This document shows, piece by piece, positions 32,831 through 45,149 of a DNA stretch of 64,000 bases (the first letter of the stretch is position 1; each line of letters begins with the position of its first letter). Under the pieces are notes generated by a model that ran no database searches, was not told the origin of the DNA, and was given only the letters and a program-made list of their open reading frames with translations. Both the position numbers and the translations under genes were made by a program. Source of the stretch: Agrypnia vestita (lineage: Eukaryota > Arthropoda > Insecta > Trichoptera > Phryganeidae); contig JADDOH010010223.1 in the NCBI GenBank assembly GCA_016648135.1, positions 62,001 to 126,000 of the forward strand. Direction: 5' to 3'.

Positions 32831-35800
32831 ACATCATACTCAGACCCATTAGCAATAATGAACCATTCAGGACAAAAATTTCTCAAAATAGATCGGATGG
32901 TATTGTTGTGTATATAAATAAAAAAGTAAAGAACGTCACTATCTATGAACCTACCTTATTACAAGCAAATTGTTCAAAAATAATAATTTACAACACCCTT
33001 GCAATACTAGCTATCTACAGATCGCCTAGCAACGCATGTATTACGGAATTTATTAACTCACTAGAAGAAAACATACATAACATTAACATTTATCAGACTT
33101 GTATTTTAGCGGGTGACATCAATATCAACACTATCGGCCTCAAACACAAACAAGCACACGAATACGAGTGTCTAATGTCAGCATATGGCTATCTTGAAAC
33201 AATAAGCGTAGCAACACGGGAAAACAGAGAGTCAGGTTCTTGTCTTGACCACATATACGTAAAATCAAAACTAAGCATACAGACTGCTGTCATTAAATCA
33301 ACAATTACCGACCATTACAGCACTGTGCTAGGGCTACACGACAATACCACAAAACTACAGCTTAAGCAACATCCAACAAAAACAACAAACAAACTTCGAA
33401 GAACTTAAAACTGATCTAATTACAGAAAGCTGGATAGACGTATTAAAAGAAAAACAAACGGCTGTAGCTTTATCTAGATTCTTAAACACTCTTAATAAAC
33501 ATATTGATAAGAATACTACCTCTTATGTTAGAAAAATAAATAAATGTATAAAAACCTGGATAACATCGAATATAATAAAATGCACTCACAAACGTGACCA
33601 ACTTCATCAGCAAGTAAAAAAACATCCATTCAACCATTCACTATATCAGTATTATAAAAGATACCGTAATATATGTAACAACATAATAAAAAAAGGAAAG
33701 AACAACACTACAAACAAAAAATCGAACAAAACAATAATACTAAAAACATATGGAATGTCGTAAAAGAATTAAATGCTATTGAAACACATAAAAAAAGTAA
33801 CATTAATACTTTGGTACACAACAACACTACCATCACCGATAAGAAAGAAATAGCAGATAGACTAAACCTTCACTTCTCCACAATTGGTGAAACACTAGCG
33901 CGTAAAGTACTAAATAAATATAAACAGCAGTCACACTATGATAATATAAAAACTAACGGATCCCATCTCCCCAAATTTGAGATCTCCCCTATCTGTTACA
34001 AAGATGTGGAAAAAATAGTAGATGACCTGCTCTCCAGGCCCGGACGGAATATCCGCTAGAGTAATTAAATCGTTCAAAGAAATATTACTAAAACCTATAG
34101 TTCATATATTTAATTTAAGCATCACAAAAGGCATTTTCCCGTCCCAACTAAAAACGGCTAAAATCACACCTATACACAAAGCTGGCAATAAAGACAATCC
34201 AAATAACTACCGACCTATATCCATCCTAAATTTACTACCTAAGCTGCTAGAGAAATATGTATGTAATCAATTCACCAACTTTTTAGAAAAACATCAAATT
34301 TTAGCAAACAACCAGTTTGGATTTAGAAAAAATCGGGGTACACAAGAAGCAATACAGGAAGTTATTGGTTATATTTCAGACAAACTTGACAATAATAAAA
34401 AATGTATAGCAATAGCACTAGACTTGACGAAAGCTTTTGACACAGTTTCACATGAAAAAATGCTTCACAAACTAAAACAGACTGGACTTTCGGAAGCAAG
34501 TTACAACTGGTTCAAAACTTACCTTACAGACAGAACACAATTTACACAACTTGACAAAACTAAAAGTGACGAACATTACATCAAATACGGAGTCCCTCAA
34601 GGAAGTACACTAGGACCTGTTTTATTCCTCCTATACATAAACGATTTATGCAAGCTAACAACGGGGGGGAAAGTAGTTACTTTTGCAGACGATACAATAC
34701 TCCTGTTCCACGCTTCAACATGGGATCTTGTTTTCAAAGCAGCTGAACTGGGTTGCAACATAGTAAAACACTGGCTGGAAAATAATTTGCTAACAGTCAA
34801 TCTCAAAAAAACTAAGTATTTGACATTCAGCATAGATAAAAGAGGGCAGCCATCTAGCGATTTAAAATTGACTATGCATGATTGCCAACACCAAAACTGT
34901 GGTTGCACCCCCTTGGAAAATGCAGATAGTGTGAAATACTTGGGAATCATAATATACAGGCACCTAAACTGGAAACTTCACATTAAACTATTATCGGGAA
35001 AACTTCTAAAACTCATTTATCTATTTAAATCCATTCGTAATATTTTTAATAAACAGCAACTCAAAACTATCTATTATGCTCTTGCTCAGTCATTTTTGAA
35101 CTACGCGATTCCAAGTTGGGGAGGTACTTACAAAACCACATTAAAACCAGCTATAACAGCACAAAAAACCTTGCTCCGAGTCATTAATAAGAAACCATTT
35201 ACATACCAATCAGACAGACTATTCAGAGAATTTAATGTACTGGACGTTTGACAGCTGTTCGTTAAGTCTACCCTCATCTTCTACATCAAAAATTCAAACC
35301 ACCTAACACCAACCAGTAACTCGCATTCACATAATACTAGACAAGCATTACGAAACCTTGACGAAATACCAAAAACTAAGACAACATATGCACAGAAAAA
35401 TTACTCATACATAAGGCCTAAAATATTTAACATATTTAAAACAGACTTCCCGGAAATCAGAATATACTCAATTAATAAAATAAGAGCTTTAGCAAACAAC
35501 TGGCTTACCTCCAAAGGTAGAACAGCAACTGAAAATTTACTTACTGTAATTGCATAATAATGTCTACAAATAAAAATATATACCTATATAAATAAATAAA
35601 TTAATTAAGGAAAATAAAAAATAATCTTAAACAAAACTTGAACCCTTTTTACATTAAACAATTATTCTACACATATTTACACTTGGACTTATGACTCACT
35701 CAACTTTCACTAAGATTCCACTTGATACTCTGTAGATACATAATTACTACCTTACGAAAATAAATACTACTGACGAACTCGAAAAAATATTATAATTGTG

Positions 35801-35945
35801 TTCTTTAACGCCACTCTGGGACAGGCGTAGCCTAGTAGAGTGGTATAATCCACAAATTTAACAAAAAAAAAGTGTAATTTATCTTATATTTTATTTTTAA
35901 ATTAGTATTAAGTACCTTTATTTGTAAACAAGGATTTTTTGAAAT
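32830..35945 (+). mobile_element. non-LTR retrotransposon in gene A intron 2, 5'-truncated, decayed
   Basis: The element starts inside the endonuclease (NRSDGIVVYINKK, then LAGDINI and DHIYVKSK, 32900-33408). Linker sequence follows in a second frame, then reverse transcriptase from about 33980 to 35248 and a C-terminal tail to about 35556, after an internal TGA at 35249-35251. It ends in an A-rich AAATAAATAAAAAAAAA tail. The empty site is visible at about 51455-51475 and 32475. Frameshifts near 33390 and 34030 and the nonsense codon make it inactive. It lies in sense orientation within the intron. Confidence 0.85.
34022..35251 (+). pseudogene. reverse transcriptase domain of the 33-36 kb element
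   Basis: The 409-codon frame has the RT motifs in order: SPGPDGIS near the start, NNYRPISILNLLPKLLEK about residue 65, LDLTKAFDTVSHEKM about 140, GVPQGSTLGPVLF about 195, and the catalytic FADD about residue 220. It ends at an in-frame TGA, beyond which the expected tail continues in the same frame. The N-terminal part is in another frame (33811-34059). Confidence 0.8.
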
Positions 35946-35957
35946 AAATAAAAAAAA

Positions 35958-37225
35958 ATGAGTACCAGGATCCCGCCAAAGAAAGTGTTAAAATGTGTAA
36001 CCATTCATAGAATTAGGTGGGTTTTTGTGACTTTATTTTTAAGTTGTAGGGCGTGCCAGCACTTACCGTGCGACCTTATACTGCGCATTCCCACCTCTAG
36101 ATCCTGTAGAATTACTTGTTTTAGTACTATGCGGCGGATGGAATATGGTGGATACTCAGTACGGTGTGTGGTGCGGTACCCACGAATAAATCTTTTTTTA
36201 TTTGGCAGTAAAAAACATTTTAATTCTTATTTTTCTCCACTTAGTCTCGTTTCAGCTCGATACATTTAGTCCAGCGATATTCCAACATTCATAAGCAATA
36301 CGAAAATTATAGCAAAAAGGCAGGCCTCTGTTGACGTAAACCTCTTTCCATCAAGGCATTTTTCCTGTTTGAAAATATAAAGAAATCGCATGAAGGTTAG
36401 GGTGGGTGTGGCTGCAATTCGTAGAGTAATCAGAGCAGTTTTGGTGTGTCAGTTGCGGACAAGTAAGCTGGTGCCCTATGGTGAAAGAGCAATTTTTCTT
36501 CGCCATTATCTCCATCGATTCAGCGTCGCCAGCATCGATTCTGAATCAGGCCAATGAATATTATACTGCCCCGTGATAGCGCTTCCCTTTTCCGAATAGT
36601 CGTTGAAGATGGATGCCTCGCTGATCCCGAAAATCAACGGCCTTGATCTTTCCAGCCGATGGAACGATTTATGGGTTTTATGGATCAGGTTCGCCAGGCT
36701 AAGCTGAAGCTCAATATTTTGACATTTCATTAATTTCTGGCGTATAGCAATGGATACATGTTTCATCAGAAGTCACAATATGCTGCAGAAACTCTTTAGG
36801 ATTACACTTTAACATGTCCAATCACTCCGAAGTTGTCGTGCGATTTCGTTTTTATTCCAGTGAGAGCAAACGTGGCACCCATCTTGCCGATGCTTCCTCC
36901 TGCCCAATTTTACGTGTAGAGTTTGTTGAATTCTTTTCTTTCTGATTTTGTTATATGACCTTATAAACAAATAAACACAAACTTGCCAGACAAACGTAAA
37001 GCTCTTCTACAAATCTCTCTAAAGTTTTAAAGTCAATCGTCGTTCGAAAGATGGCAGTAAAAATGTTACAAATATTTTGAATCAATCGCGCCATCAGTCA
37101 TTAAACACAGATACTTATCCGGATTCTGGATGACAATATTATTTGAACGTCAACCGCATAACCAATAAGCACTATATAAAAAAATATAAAACATTTTTCT
37201 CATATTAAAATTATTTACCTTGCAG
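35958..37225 (+). other. distal part of gene A intron 2, shared with gene B
   Basis: The sequence resumes the interrupted intron (GATCCCGCCAAAGAAAGTG) and matches 51460-50450 inverted. The shared block includes a GGTGGGAATGC-type region also present in gene D's intron, a mariner remnant, and a stretch ending near 37090 before the acceptor. No additional exon is evident. Confidence 0.65.
36440..36935 (-). pseudogene. mariner transposase remnant (left arm)
   Basis: The minus strand reads, with frame breaks, CNPKEFLQHIVTSDET, then IHCYTPEINEMSK, GWKDQG and LFHHRAPAY. These match mariner transposase around the catalytic D (TSDETWIH-YTPE). The inverse counterpart is at 50575-51005. It predates the inverted duplication. 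Confidence 0.75.
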
Positions 37226-38450
37226 ATCTCTTGAGAATACAATATTTTCATTCGGAAAATACTGCTGTGTTTTCGCCTGCCCCTGGAGACCAGCCAGATT
37301 TGGAGACAGTTTCCAACCCTAAAAAATCCTCAAGCAGGTGCACACTTACCCCAGCTCCTAAGGTATTTTCATGTTCTCATTGCCCGTTCACGAGCAAGCA
37401 GAAAGCTTCCTTAAGGAATCACGAGCTCTCACACATGGAAAGAAATTATTTTCATGTTTGCAGTGCGATTATTCATGCAATCAGAAGTCACTCTTAAAAA
37501 TACATGCTCTTACGCACACTGGAGAAAATTTGTTTTCATGTTCGCAGTGCGATTATTCATGCAATCAAAAGTCGCACTTTAAAACACATGCTCTTACGCA
37601 CACTGGAGAAAAATCGTTTTCATGTTTTCAGTGCGATTATTCATGCAATCAGAAGTCAAACTTAAAAAGACATGCTCTTACGCACACTGGAGAAAAATTA
37701 TTTTCATGTTTGCAGTGCGATTATTCTTGCAATCGGGAGTCAAACTTAAAAACACTTGTTCTTACGCACACTGGAGAAAAATTATTTTCATGTTCGCGGT
37801 GCGATTATTCTTGCAATTGGAAGTCACAATTAAAAACACATGCTCCTACGCACACTGGAGAAAAATTATTTTCATGTTCGCAGTGCGATTATTCATGCAA
37901 TCTGAAGTCAAACTTAAAAAGACATGCTCTTACGCACACTGGAGAAAAATTATTTTCATGTTCGCAGTGCGGTTATTCATGCAATCGGAATTGGCAATTA
38001 AAAACACATGCTCTTACGCACACTGGAGAAAATTTGTTTTCATGTTCACAGTGCGATTATCCATGCAATCAGAAGTCACACTTTAAAAGACATGCTCTTT
38101 CGCACACTGGACAAAAATTGTTTTCATGTTCACAGTGCGATTATTCATGCAATCGGAAGGCAGGCTTAACATTACATGCTCTTACGTACTCTGGAGAAAA
38201 ATTGTTTTCATGTTCGCAGTGCGATTATTCTTGCAATCAGAAGTCGCACTTAAAAAGACATGCTCTTACGCACACCTGAGAAAAATTGTTTTTATGTTCA
38301 CAGTGCGATTATTCGTCCAATAGGAAATCTGATTTAAAAATACATGTTCTTAAGCATACCGGAGAAAGACTCTTTACATGTTCGCAGTGCGATTATTCAT
38401 GCAATCGGAAGGCAGGCTTAAAATAACATGCTCTTAAGCACTCTAGAGAA
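37226..38450 (+). pseudogene. gene A, exon 3: C2H2 zinc-finger exon with one early frameshift
   Basis: The acceptor TACCTTGCAG ends at 37225. Phase-1 reading gives DLLRIQYFHSENTAVFSPAP, a Pro/Ser leader and a first finger (SHCPFTSKQKASLRNHELSH). A missing C near 37435 (CACACATGG where gene B has CACACACTGG) breaks the frame. Ten further fingers continue in the next frame to TGA at 38277-38279; finger 5 overall lacks a zinc-binding His (TLVLTH) and one ends in Tyr. More fingers continue past the stop to about 38440. If the missing base is an assembly error, gene A would be a protein of about a dozen fingers; otherwise it is recently broken. Confidence 0.75.
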
Positions 38451-38659
38451 AAATTGTTTTAGAAAAACTTTTTCTTGTTCACAGTGTACCTTATACGTGC
38501 AAACAAAACTACAAGTGGAAGCAAGGTAGTTGCTTTAGAATAGACTTGTCTAGTTAACTTACTACCTTTACCTTTTCTATGTTACAAATAATTCAGAATA
38601 AATAATTAAAAAATTCGTCGTAGGATTTTAATTTTAATTTTTAACGAATAAATCGGAAA

Positions 38660-40255
38660 AACGTCAAAGAGTATTTATAACATTACAATTTATAAGAACA
38701 TCGTAGATATGTTTTGTTTTGTTTATGGCCAATAAATTTATTGTAAAAAAATATTTTTTTATTTTTATTTTAAATATGTTTTTATTTATTGCAGTTTTGT
38801 TACTTCGATGAGTATATACCAAAAAAAGTATATATAAAAAATTAAACTTAGATTTGTTTATATTATTGAACACGCGTCTTTCTGGGCTTAAGATATTTAA
38901 GAACACGGTCGATTTTCTAAGAGACGACGGCTATCCAAAATTAAAATTCACAAATTTTATCACAAAACAAAAAATATACTTAAATTTAAACTTGTGCAAC
39001 ACGGGTTACTAATTATATGCAATATAATACTTAAGCTAATTCGTCACAGCCACGTCACGTCTCCTCTCCTCTCCATGCATCCCCAGCCGCTGGTGATGGC
39101 GCCATGGAGCCCTCCTTCAGCGGAGATCTCAGCCGCGTGTCTCACCACGGGGCCGGTCACCGCGTGCTGACGGCACCGAGGAGGTCCAGCATAGGTCATC
39201 CTTCACAGCTCTCCGAGGCAGGCGGATGAAGGCAGCATCGGATCCAACCGGGCATGGTCGGTCGGAAGCCCTCGTGGGGCGCACTGCGCAGGTCTGGTCG
39301 GTGTTCCGTCGCTTTGCCGCTGGTAGTTCCTCATCAGGGCTGGCTGGAATCTTCTCAGATGTAGGAAGCTCGTGTGTCTGCTTGTCGGACACGAGGTGTT
39401 GACCGCTCAAGGGCTTCAACAGAATGGGAAAGGGGCAGCCTCTCAGCAAGCTGGCTGATGACGGCTGGAGACCAGAATCGAAAAGAGTCCTTTTCAAACG
39501 ACGTGGAAACAGGGGTGGGGGTGCACCTCCTCCCGCCTGCTCTCCGGTCGGCTGCCCGTGAGGGTGCCAGTGTTGCCAGTAAGTCTTCAACCCCTCACCG
39601 TTATCTCCACATACATCTGAACACATTATTAAATCTCACACACATACACACAATATACAATTACATATTAAAATAATTTAATCATATCCGTTCTCAACTA
39701 CACAAATGAATTCTGGTTCCTTATTTAATATAATAAGCTGTCCTTACAATTACATATTATAATAATTTAATCATATTCTTTCTAAACTTTGCATAATGAA
39801 TTCTAGTTCATTATTTTTATTAACTAGCGGTCCTTACCCGGCGTTGTCTGGGTTACAGATTAATTAAAAAAATATGTTTTAGAGAGGAGGAATACCATTG
39901 TTTTGCAATGTCCATACTAATAAGGATGTTTCTATTTTGCTCTACACAGGAGCTGGATGAGCTCTCCGGGAGAGTGGTTTGGAGAGATGTTTTCTTCAGG
40001 ATTGTAAAAAGCAAATAAGAATATTTTTATTCTGATTTGTACCATTGTGTTTTATTTTTGTAACATTACCAAATGATATATACCATAATTGTCGAGATTC
40101 CTCTATGTTTAAAATAAAATTCGATAGAAATCGTGTAGAATTTCCCTATCACTCATTTACATGTTTCCACAAAATTTCTCAAAGACCAAAAAACTTAAAT
40201 TTATATAGATTACTTATTACAAAGAGATTAAATAATTAATGCAAATAAAGGAAAT
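38660..40255. repeat. segmental duplication: ZNF 3' flank, copy 2
   Basis: Direct-orientation partner of 10538-11935. The 3' flank up to 39117 also matches the right arm in inverse orientation, but the GC-rich part and tail beyond do not. Compared with copy 1 it has a few short insertions and deletions and lacks the 672-bp TTAA element upstream. Confidence 0.8.
39129..39626 (-). CDS. GC-rich conserved open frame, copy 2, function unknown
   Basis: A 165-codon frame is the fuller version of 11056-11421. It shares PSSASLLRGCPFPILLKPLS, then LVSDKQTHELPTSEKIPASP, AAKRRN and AVRPTR, and continues through a Pro/Arg-rich end. A possible acceptor (GTGTTCAG at about 39613) precedes an ATG. GC content is far above the surroundings. 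I do not recognise it. It is convergent with gene A's ZNF exon. Confidence 0.35.
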   Translation of the reverse strand: MCSDVCGDNGEGLKTYWQHWHPHGQPTGEQAGGGAPPPLFPRRLKRTLFDSGLQPSSASLLRGCPFPILLKPLSGQHLVSDKQTHELPTSEKIPASPDEELPAAKRRNTDQTCAVRPTRASDRPCPVGSDAAFIRLPRRAVKDDLCWTSSVPSARGDRPRGETRG

Positions 40256-40441
40256 ATTCACGGCTGTATTCACATTGGCCGGCCCTAAATACGTATTTCT
40301 AGGACTGGCCACACCGCCCTCGCTTGATAGAAATGATCGCACTATCTACCAGTGGCGTGCAACGCATACAAGCAAAAAAGCTGTGCGTTAGTAAAGATTC
40401 TGGGAAACAAATATTAGGTAATTAAATAATCCTCATCTTAA

Positions 40442-41553
40442 CCCTAGAATCCTACACTGTTTTGCCCAACCGATTTTCCTACAAGGGGTGCCTGAGCACC
40501 CCAGACTTTGGGAATTGTTATTTTTTTAATGAAACAATTTTAAAAGTATATTTCTTTATTAGACGTAGGACTGTAAACATAAGACCAAAAATCAAAATAA
40601 ATCTACTTATTATTAATTAGTTGTAGCACTTTTGGCATATTTTTATTTGATGTTCCAAACAAATCGGAGTTTTGCTCTTCCGGTCCTTACTCCTGGGACA
40701 GAATCCACAACACCCCTGGATGTGATGCTGAGGAATCAAGCTTTCATTTGGCATAGGTTTTTTAAGGATATACCACAAATAATTTCTCTTATATCCCTCC
40801 TCAAACTTGGCTTTTGCAGTCGTTCTTCCAAATAATGACTCACGAGTTTGTGTCCCATTTTTTTTAAAAGTTCTTCTGAATTTTATTTCTGATTTATTTT
40901 TTACCTTTGAGCATTTGTAGAGAATCAGAGAGTTAATGCCAATACCATTCAAAAGTCCATAAAAATGCACATCGGCCACCATCGCGATTTTCTTTGGACG
41001 GAGTATTTTTTAGCCATTGCATCGAAAACGTCGACGCCACTTTTGGTTTTATTATAATATTTAATTATTTCCTGGAGTTGTACCTACCACCGTCAAGTCC
41101 TTTGCAAGTAAATTCATCGCTAAAAGAATGCTGGTGAACCAGTTATCCATGGATATTATTCGTTGGAACTTAGTTGCCCATTACATGAAGAAGGGTGTCT
41201 AAAAGAAGTACATATAACTAAAATTGACATTTATCTCTAAAATGTTTAATTTAAGGTTATTGCATTAATTATTAATAATAATATAAACAATATTATTAAA
41301 TATCACGTAAATAAAGTTCAAAAACTTGTACAATAATTTAATTTATATTACACAAATTCTTACGATTTTCCTACACCGGGGTGCCTGAGCACCCCGCAAC
41401 TTACGTACAGTCGCCGAGGTACTGACCAATTCAGAGTACCCGGCCGGGAAGTAAAATACGCGGACGTATAAACTTATACCTACAAAACAAACGATAAAAT
41501 AACAAATTCAAAATGCTGTGGGGTGCTCCAGCACCCCAAGTAGGATTCTAGGG
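40442..41553 (-). mobile_element. piggyBac-type transposon, copy 2, defective
   Basis: TTAA at 40438-40441 and 41554-41557 flanks inverted ends CCCTAGAATCCTAC, with the GGGGTGCT..AGCACCCC palindromes just inside. The element is 1112 bp and lies opposite in orientation to copy 1. Its ends are cleaner than those of copy 1 (which has CCCTGG at the left). It retains only the end of a transposase. Confidence 0.9.
40617..41050 (-). pseudogene. piggyBac transposase C-terminal remnant, copy 2
   Basis: A frame from 40982 to 40617 ends in the cysteine-rich domain (CCGFCPRSKDRKS, then ICLEH and ICQKCYN). Just upstream, out of frame, are the GVDVFDAM and PKKIAMV-region remnants at about 41050-40980. It is better preserved than the same region in copy 1, but the catalytic aspartate-bearing part is missing. 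Confidence 0.8.
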
Positions 41554-41557
41554 TTAA

Positions 41558-42285
41558 TAAGAACTCGCAAAATTTTAGTACGACGCTTCATTTCAAGTAT
41601 CTTGAGTGCCTTTATTTTTTTAATTTTAATGTTACGATTTATTGGTAGAAATATACATTATATTTTTGTACCTATTCAATATATTTTGAAACGTTTGTCA
41701 TAAACATATTTTTTATATGCTAGATCCATTGACTAAATTAATCATAAATCACAACAAGAACGTATGTTGAATTCTGAAGGTAGTAGCAGGCAAGTATACG
41801 AGGCACAAACCCGTGAAAAGCCCCCACGATGTCTTACCACTTAGGTTATGCAGGAGCGCTGCTATTTGCGTGACACGTCTAACTTCCGTGAAAATAAACG
41901 GTCCAATACCACGGGACCCCTTATTTGACTTTTACTGAGCCTAGCTCTAGTATAATCTTATTTTTTTATTTATTAATTATTGTATTATAAAACATTTATT
42001 TTGAAAAAAAAAAGTATATTTTCTGTGCTTTCTATATACATTTATACTCTTTTATCTTTGAATAAAATATGGCTTTGTCTATATTTCGCGTATCGTATAG
42101 ATATAATGGTTGATCTGTCAAACTTACTAGATAAATAATTACGATTTTTAAATTGGAATTACTCGTTTAATATTTGCGTGCCGGGTTATTTTATGACATT
42201 TTTGGAATCAGAACACACAATTATACCGGAAAATGTGTGAATATTAAAAATAGCTACTGACGTCACATTGTGCACTTTCCCATTT
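41558..42285. other. no gene recognised
   Basis: AT-rich sequence between the piggyBac copy and the flank of ZNF exon E. Open frames are short and hydrophobic (41518-41703 overlaps the element end). Confidence 0.45.
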
Positions 42286-42643
42286 CTAGAGAGATATCTA
42301 CGTACGTTTATATTTCTTCTCATTCATTTATTTATTTAATTTTAATCATGGTTTGAAAGGAGGCTAATTGTGGTTGATCCTGTAAAGAAGGGTAAATGAA
42401 TGTCATCCTGAAAGAAAAGAATCAGTTTTCGTGTCAATTGCCATAGACAATATGTTTATTTATTAAAGATGGTTCGTTCATAAACACACTGTCATATTGT
42501 AATTTCATTTTATACTTACCGCAGGAATCCGAACTTAATTTTTCATGTTTGCAAATAAACACAAACTTATCGACTTTTAAGCATGAAATTTTGATAGGGG
42601 CCATATCAAAATTGGCGTTAAAATATAGATATTTACTTTACAG

Positions 42644-43480
42644 ATCTCTTGAGAATACAAGATTATTTTAAGGAAATTTCATCTGGGCCTTCGCCCTCCT
42701 CTGGACAGCAGCCGGAAATGCTGAGTATCGCTGAAAAAAAGAAATTTTCATGTTCGCAATGCAATTATTCGAGCAATATAAAATCACACTTAAATAGTCA
42801 TATTCTTACGCACTCTGATATAAAACTGTTTTCATGTTTGCAGTGTGATTATTCTTGTAATCGTAAGTCAAGATTAAATTTACATGCGCTTTACCACACT
42901 GGAATAAAACTGTTTTCATGTTCGTAGTGCAATTATTCATGCAATAATAAATCAGACTTTAAAATGCATACTCTTAGGCACTCTGGTGAAAAGCTGTTTT
43001 CATGTTCGCAGTTCAATTATTCATGCAATAATAAATCAGACTTTAAAATGCATACTCTTAGGCACTCTGGTGAAAAGCTGTTTTCATGTTCGCAGTGCAA
43101 TTATTCTTGCAATAAAAAATCATTCTTAAAAAGTCATACTCTTACGCACTCTGGTGAAAAACTGTTTTCATGTTCGCAGTGAAATTATTCTTGCAATCAA
43201 AATTCATGTTTAAAAGTACATGTGCTTAAACATACTGGAAAAAAATATTTTTTCATGTTCGCGGTGCAATTATTCTTGCAATGTATAACAGCACTTCAAC
43301 AGTCATTCTCTAACGCATATAAGAGGGAAACTGATATGCTCGCAGTGCAATTTTTCGTGCAATCGGTGGTCAATCTTTCAAGTACATTTGCTTAATCACA
43401 CTGTTTAAAAAGTTAATTGTTATACACAGTGCACTTATTCCTAGTCACAAATTATACTTAGAAATAATTGGATGTAACTT
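42644..43480 (+). pseudogene. ZNF exon E, broken
   Basis: The acceptor TACTTTACAG ends at 42643. Phase-1 reading gives DLLRIQDYFKEISSG, then PSPSSGQQPEMLS, the same leader as array 1, and fingers. A nonsense TAG (CAG to TAG) at about 42926 cuts after two fingers. Further fingers continue (42964-43182) with one Cys-to-Phe change (CSQFNYSC) and a TGA replacing a Cys codon at about 43180, then frame breaks near 43240. Finger DFKMHTLRH is present twice in tandem. No first exon lies nearby upstream. It is the closest relative of array 1, from a shared duplication. Confidence 0.8.
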
Positions 43481-43519
43481 TTTTCTTGTTAACGGTGCAC
43501 TTATACCAGCATTCAAAAT

Positions 43520-44980
43520 TTAAATTGACAAGAATGATTATGTATGTTTTTATTACCTGTTATTTTTAAAAAGCAATGCGTTTATTTGAAATAACTTAAA
43601 GAATTGTGTATTTTATTTAGATTGCAAGAACATTGTATATATTTTTAAACATTATTAAATTTTCCAAAAAAAAACTGTTTATTTATTTCGATATCAATTA
43701 TATGCTTTTAAAGGCCTTAAAGTCTTACGTACGGTGAGTATATAAATAATTAAAACATATAAACTTTTTGTGAAGTAATGTTATTATAGTGACTTTATTT
43801 TAGTTCCCATTAATAAACATTAATAAAAAAACGTAGCTAAATATTTTGTAGTTGGGGTCCTATTCAAATGTTGAGTTCTTGTTGGGACAACCTATGGATA
43901 TCACCATTAAAATTATTATGCATCACTTAATTAACTGTTTTTCAATCGATTCAGGAACGTGTGACCTGAATCAAACCATTAATGTCAAGGTTGGATGCGA
44001 GTTCTCCAGTAATTTTGAATCATTTATTGCAACTGCATGTCTTTAGGGCTCTGCCAACACGAAATATTCTACAAATAGAAAGTAGAGCTTAAAGTGATGC
44101 ACGCTGACGGATATCTATCGTTATTTAAGTGTGACAACCAAACACTAAAGATTTTTTTTTTTCAACGTTTAATTTATGTTCCAGCATACATCTCTATTCC
44201 ATATGTATTATTATGCTTTGCTTATTTTTCCGTTATTATCAAAAAGTGATTACATTTATAATCAATGTACACCCAACTGTTAATCAGGACTCTCCTCTTA
44301 ATCTATGCGATTTACTCAAGCTGTTTTTTTGTGATGTAACAACTTCATTGATTGGGCCAATTGGCCTGTAAAATCAACTAAAAAAAAAGTTTTATTTATT
44401 TATTTATTATTATTATGTATGGTGTACAAATTTTCCGCCGTTTGACAAAAGTTGGCGCCACCAGTAAGTTATGGTTAAAATTGTCGAATGTAAAACGCCA
44501 TTATCGTAAGGTTGGACATCTGTCAACAACATAAACTTAAAATATTAGTGATTTTTTATCAGTGTAATCAATGACGTATTATAATAGAGACATGTTATTC
44601 CCATACTAGCTATGTAGCAAATATTGCATTGAAAGAGACAACAAATCACGTCACACTTATTTCACAAACGCTCTGCATGTAGACAGAAAAATCAGGTAAT
44701 TTGAAGTCACTAAAATTACATACTCATTCTTACAATAGCAAAAGATACTGTGTTCCTTTTTCCCGGGACTTTTTTCGGCGTAGCTTCGCGCCCGATCACA
44801 AAGAAGGTTCGTTCGATAACAAATGCAAGTAAGTAAGTAAGGCAATCACCTTACTTTTGAGTTGCCAAGATTTTACGCTTGTAACATATTTTTGTTTATT
44901 TTAATTTATATAGCGCCATTTTTGCATAAGAGACGCTTCTTATTATATCATTGAGTGTAATATATTCTTTTATGTGCAAA
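43520..44980. other. no gene recognised
   Basis: AT-rich sequence. A 64-codon plus frame (43852-44046) and a 62-codon minus frame (44657-44845) have no recognisable motif. Poly-T and TTTA runs occur near 44150 and 44390. Confidence 0.45.
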
Positions 44981-44984
44981 TTTT

Positions 44985-45147
44985 TGCAGTCGAGTTTCGA
45001 GCCAAATAAGCGTCATTTGCGGGAACTTTTGATTAACTTTATCAATTTGAAGAAATCTGCAGCTGAAGCGTATTGTAGAAGCATATGGTGAGGCTGCCTC
45101 AGGAGAGAGAAGTTGTCGTGAGTGGTATCAAAAGATTAACCCGGGAG
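44985..45147 (+). pseudogene. mariner transposase N-terminal remnant
   Basis: Reads EPNKRHLRELLINFINLKKS, AAEAY and, after a small deletion, RIVEAYGEAASGERSCREWY. This is the paired helix-turn-helix start of mariner transposase (KSAAEAHR-L-E-YG-AA-S-R-C-EWF). The catalytic domain is absent downstream. Confidence 0.75.
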
Positions 45148-45149
45148 CA

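Larger units (their letters stand above)
28670..39117 (+). repeat. left arm of a large inverted duplication
   Basis: In order: piggyBac tail, gene A exon 1, about 450 bp of flank, AACCATAG repeats, an orphan finger, gene A exon 2, a mariner remnant, the ZNF exon and its 3' flank. The same order occurs reversed at 58345-47886. Homology stops at GGAGCCCTCCTT (39117), where the right arm switches to unrelated sequence. Arm-specific insertions are the Tc1-like element (29786-31102), an extra about 355-bp tandem copy (32514 onward) and a non-LTR element (32830-35945). Confidence 0.85.

Noticed and set aside
33811..34059. Separate small gene upstream of the reverse transcriptase
   Set aside because: It is the N-terminal continuation of the same element, displaced by a frameshift near 34030.
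37622..38323. Plus-strand frames reading MFAVRLFLQ
   Set aside because: They are the second reading frame of the finger codons (FSCSQCDYSC shifted by one base) and recur wherever fingers do.
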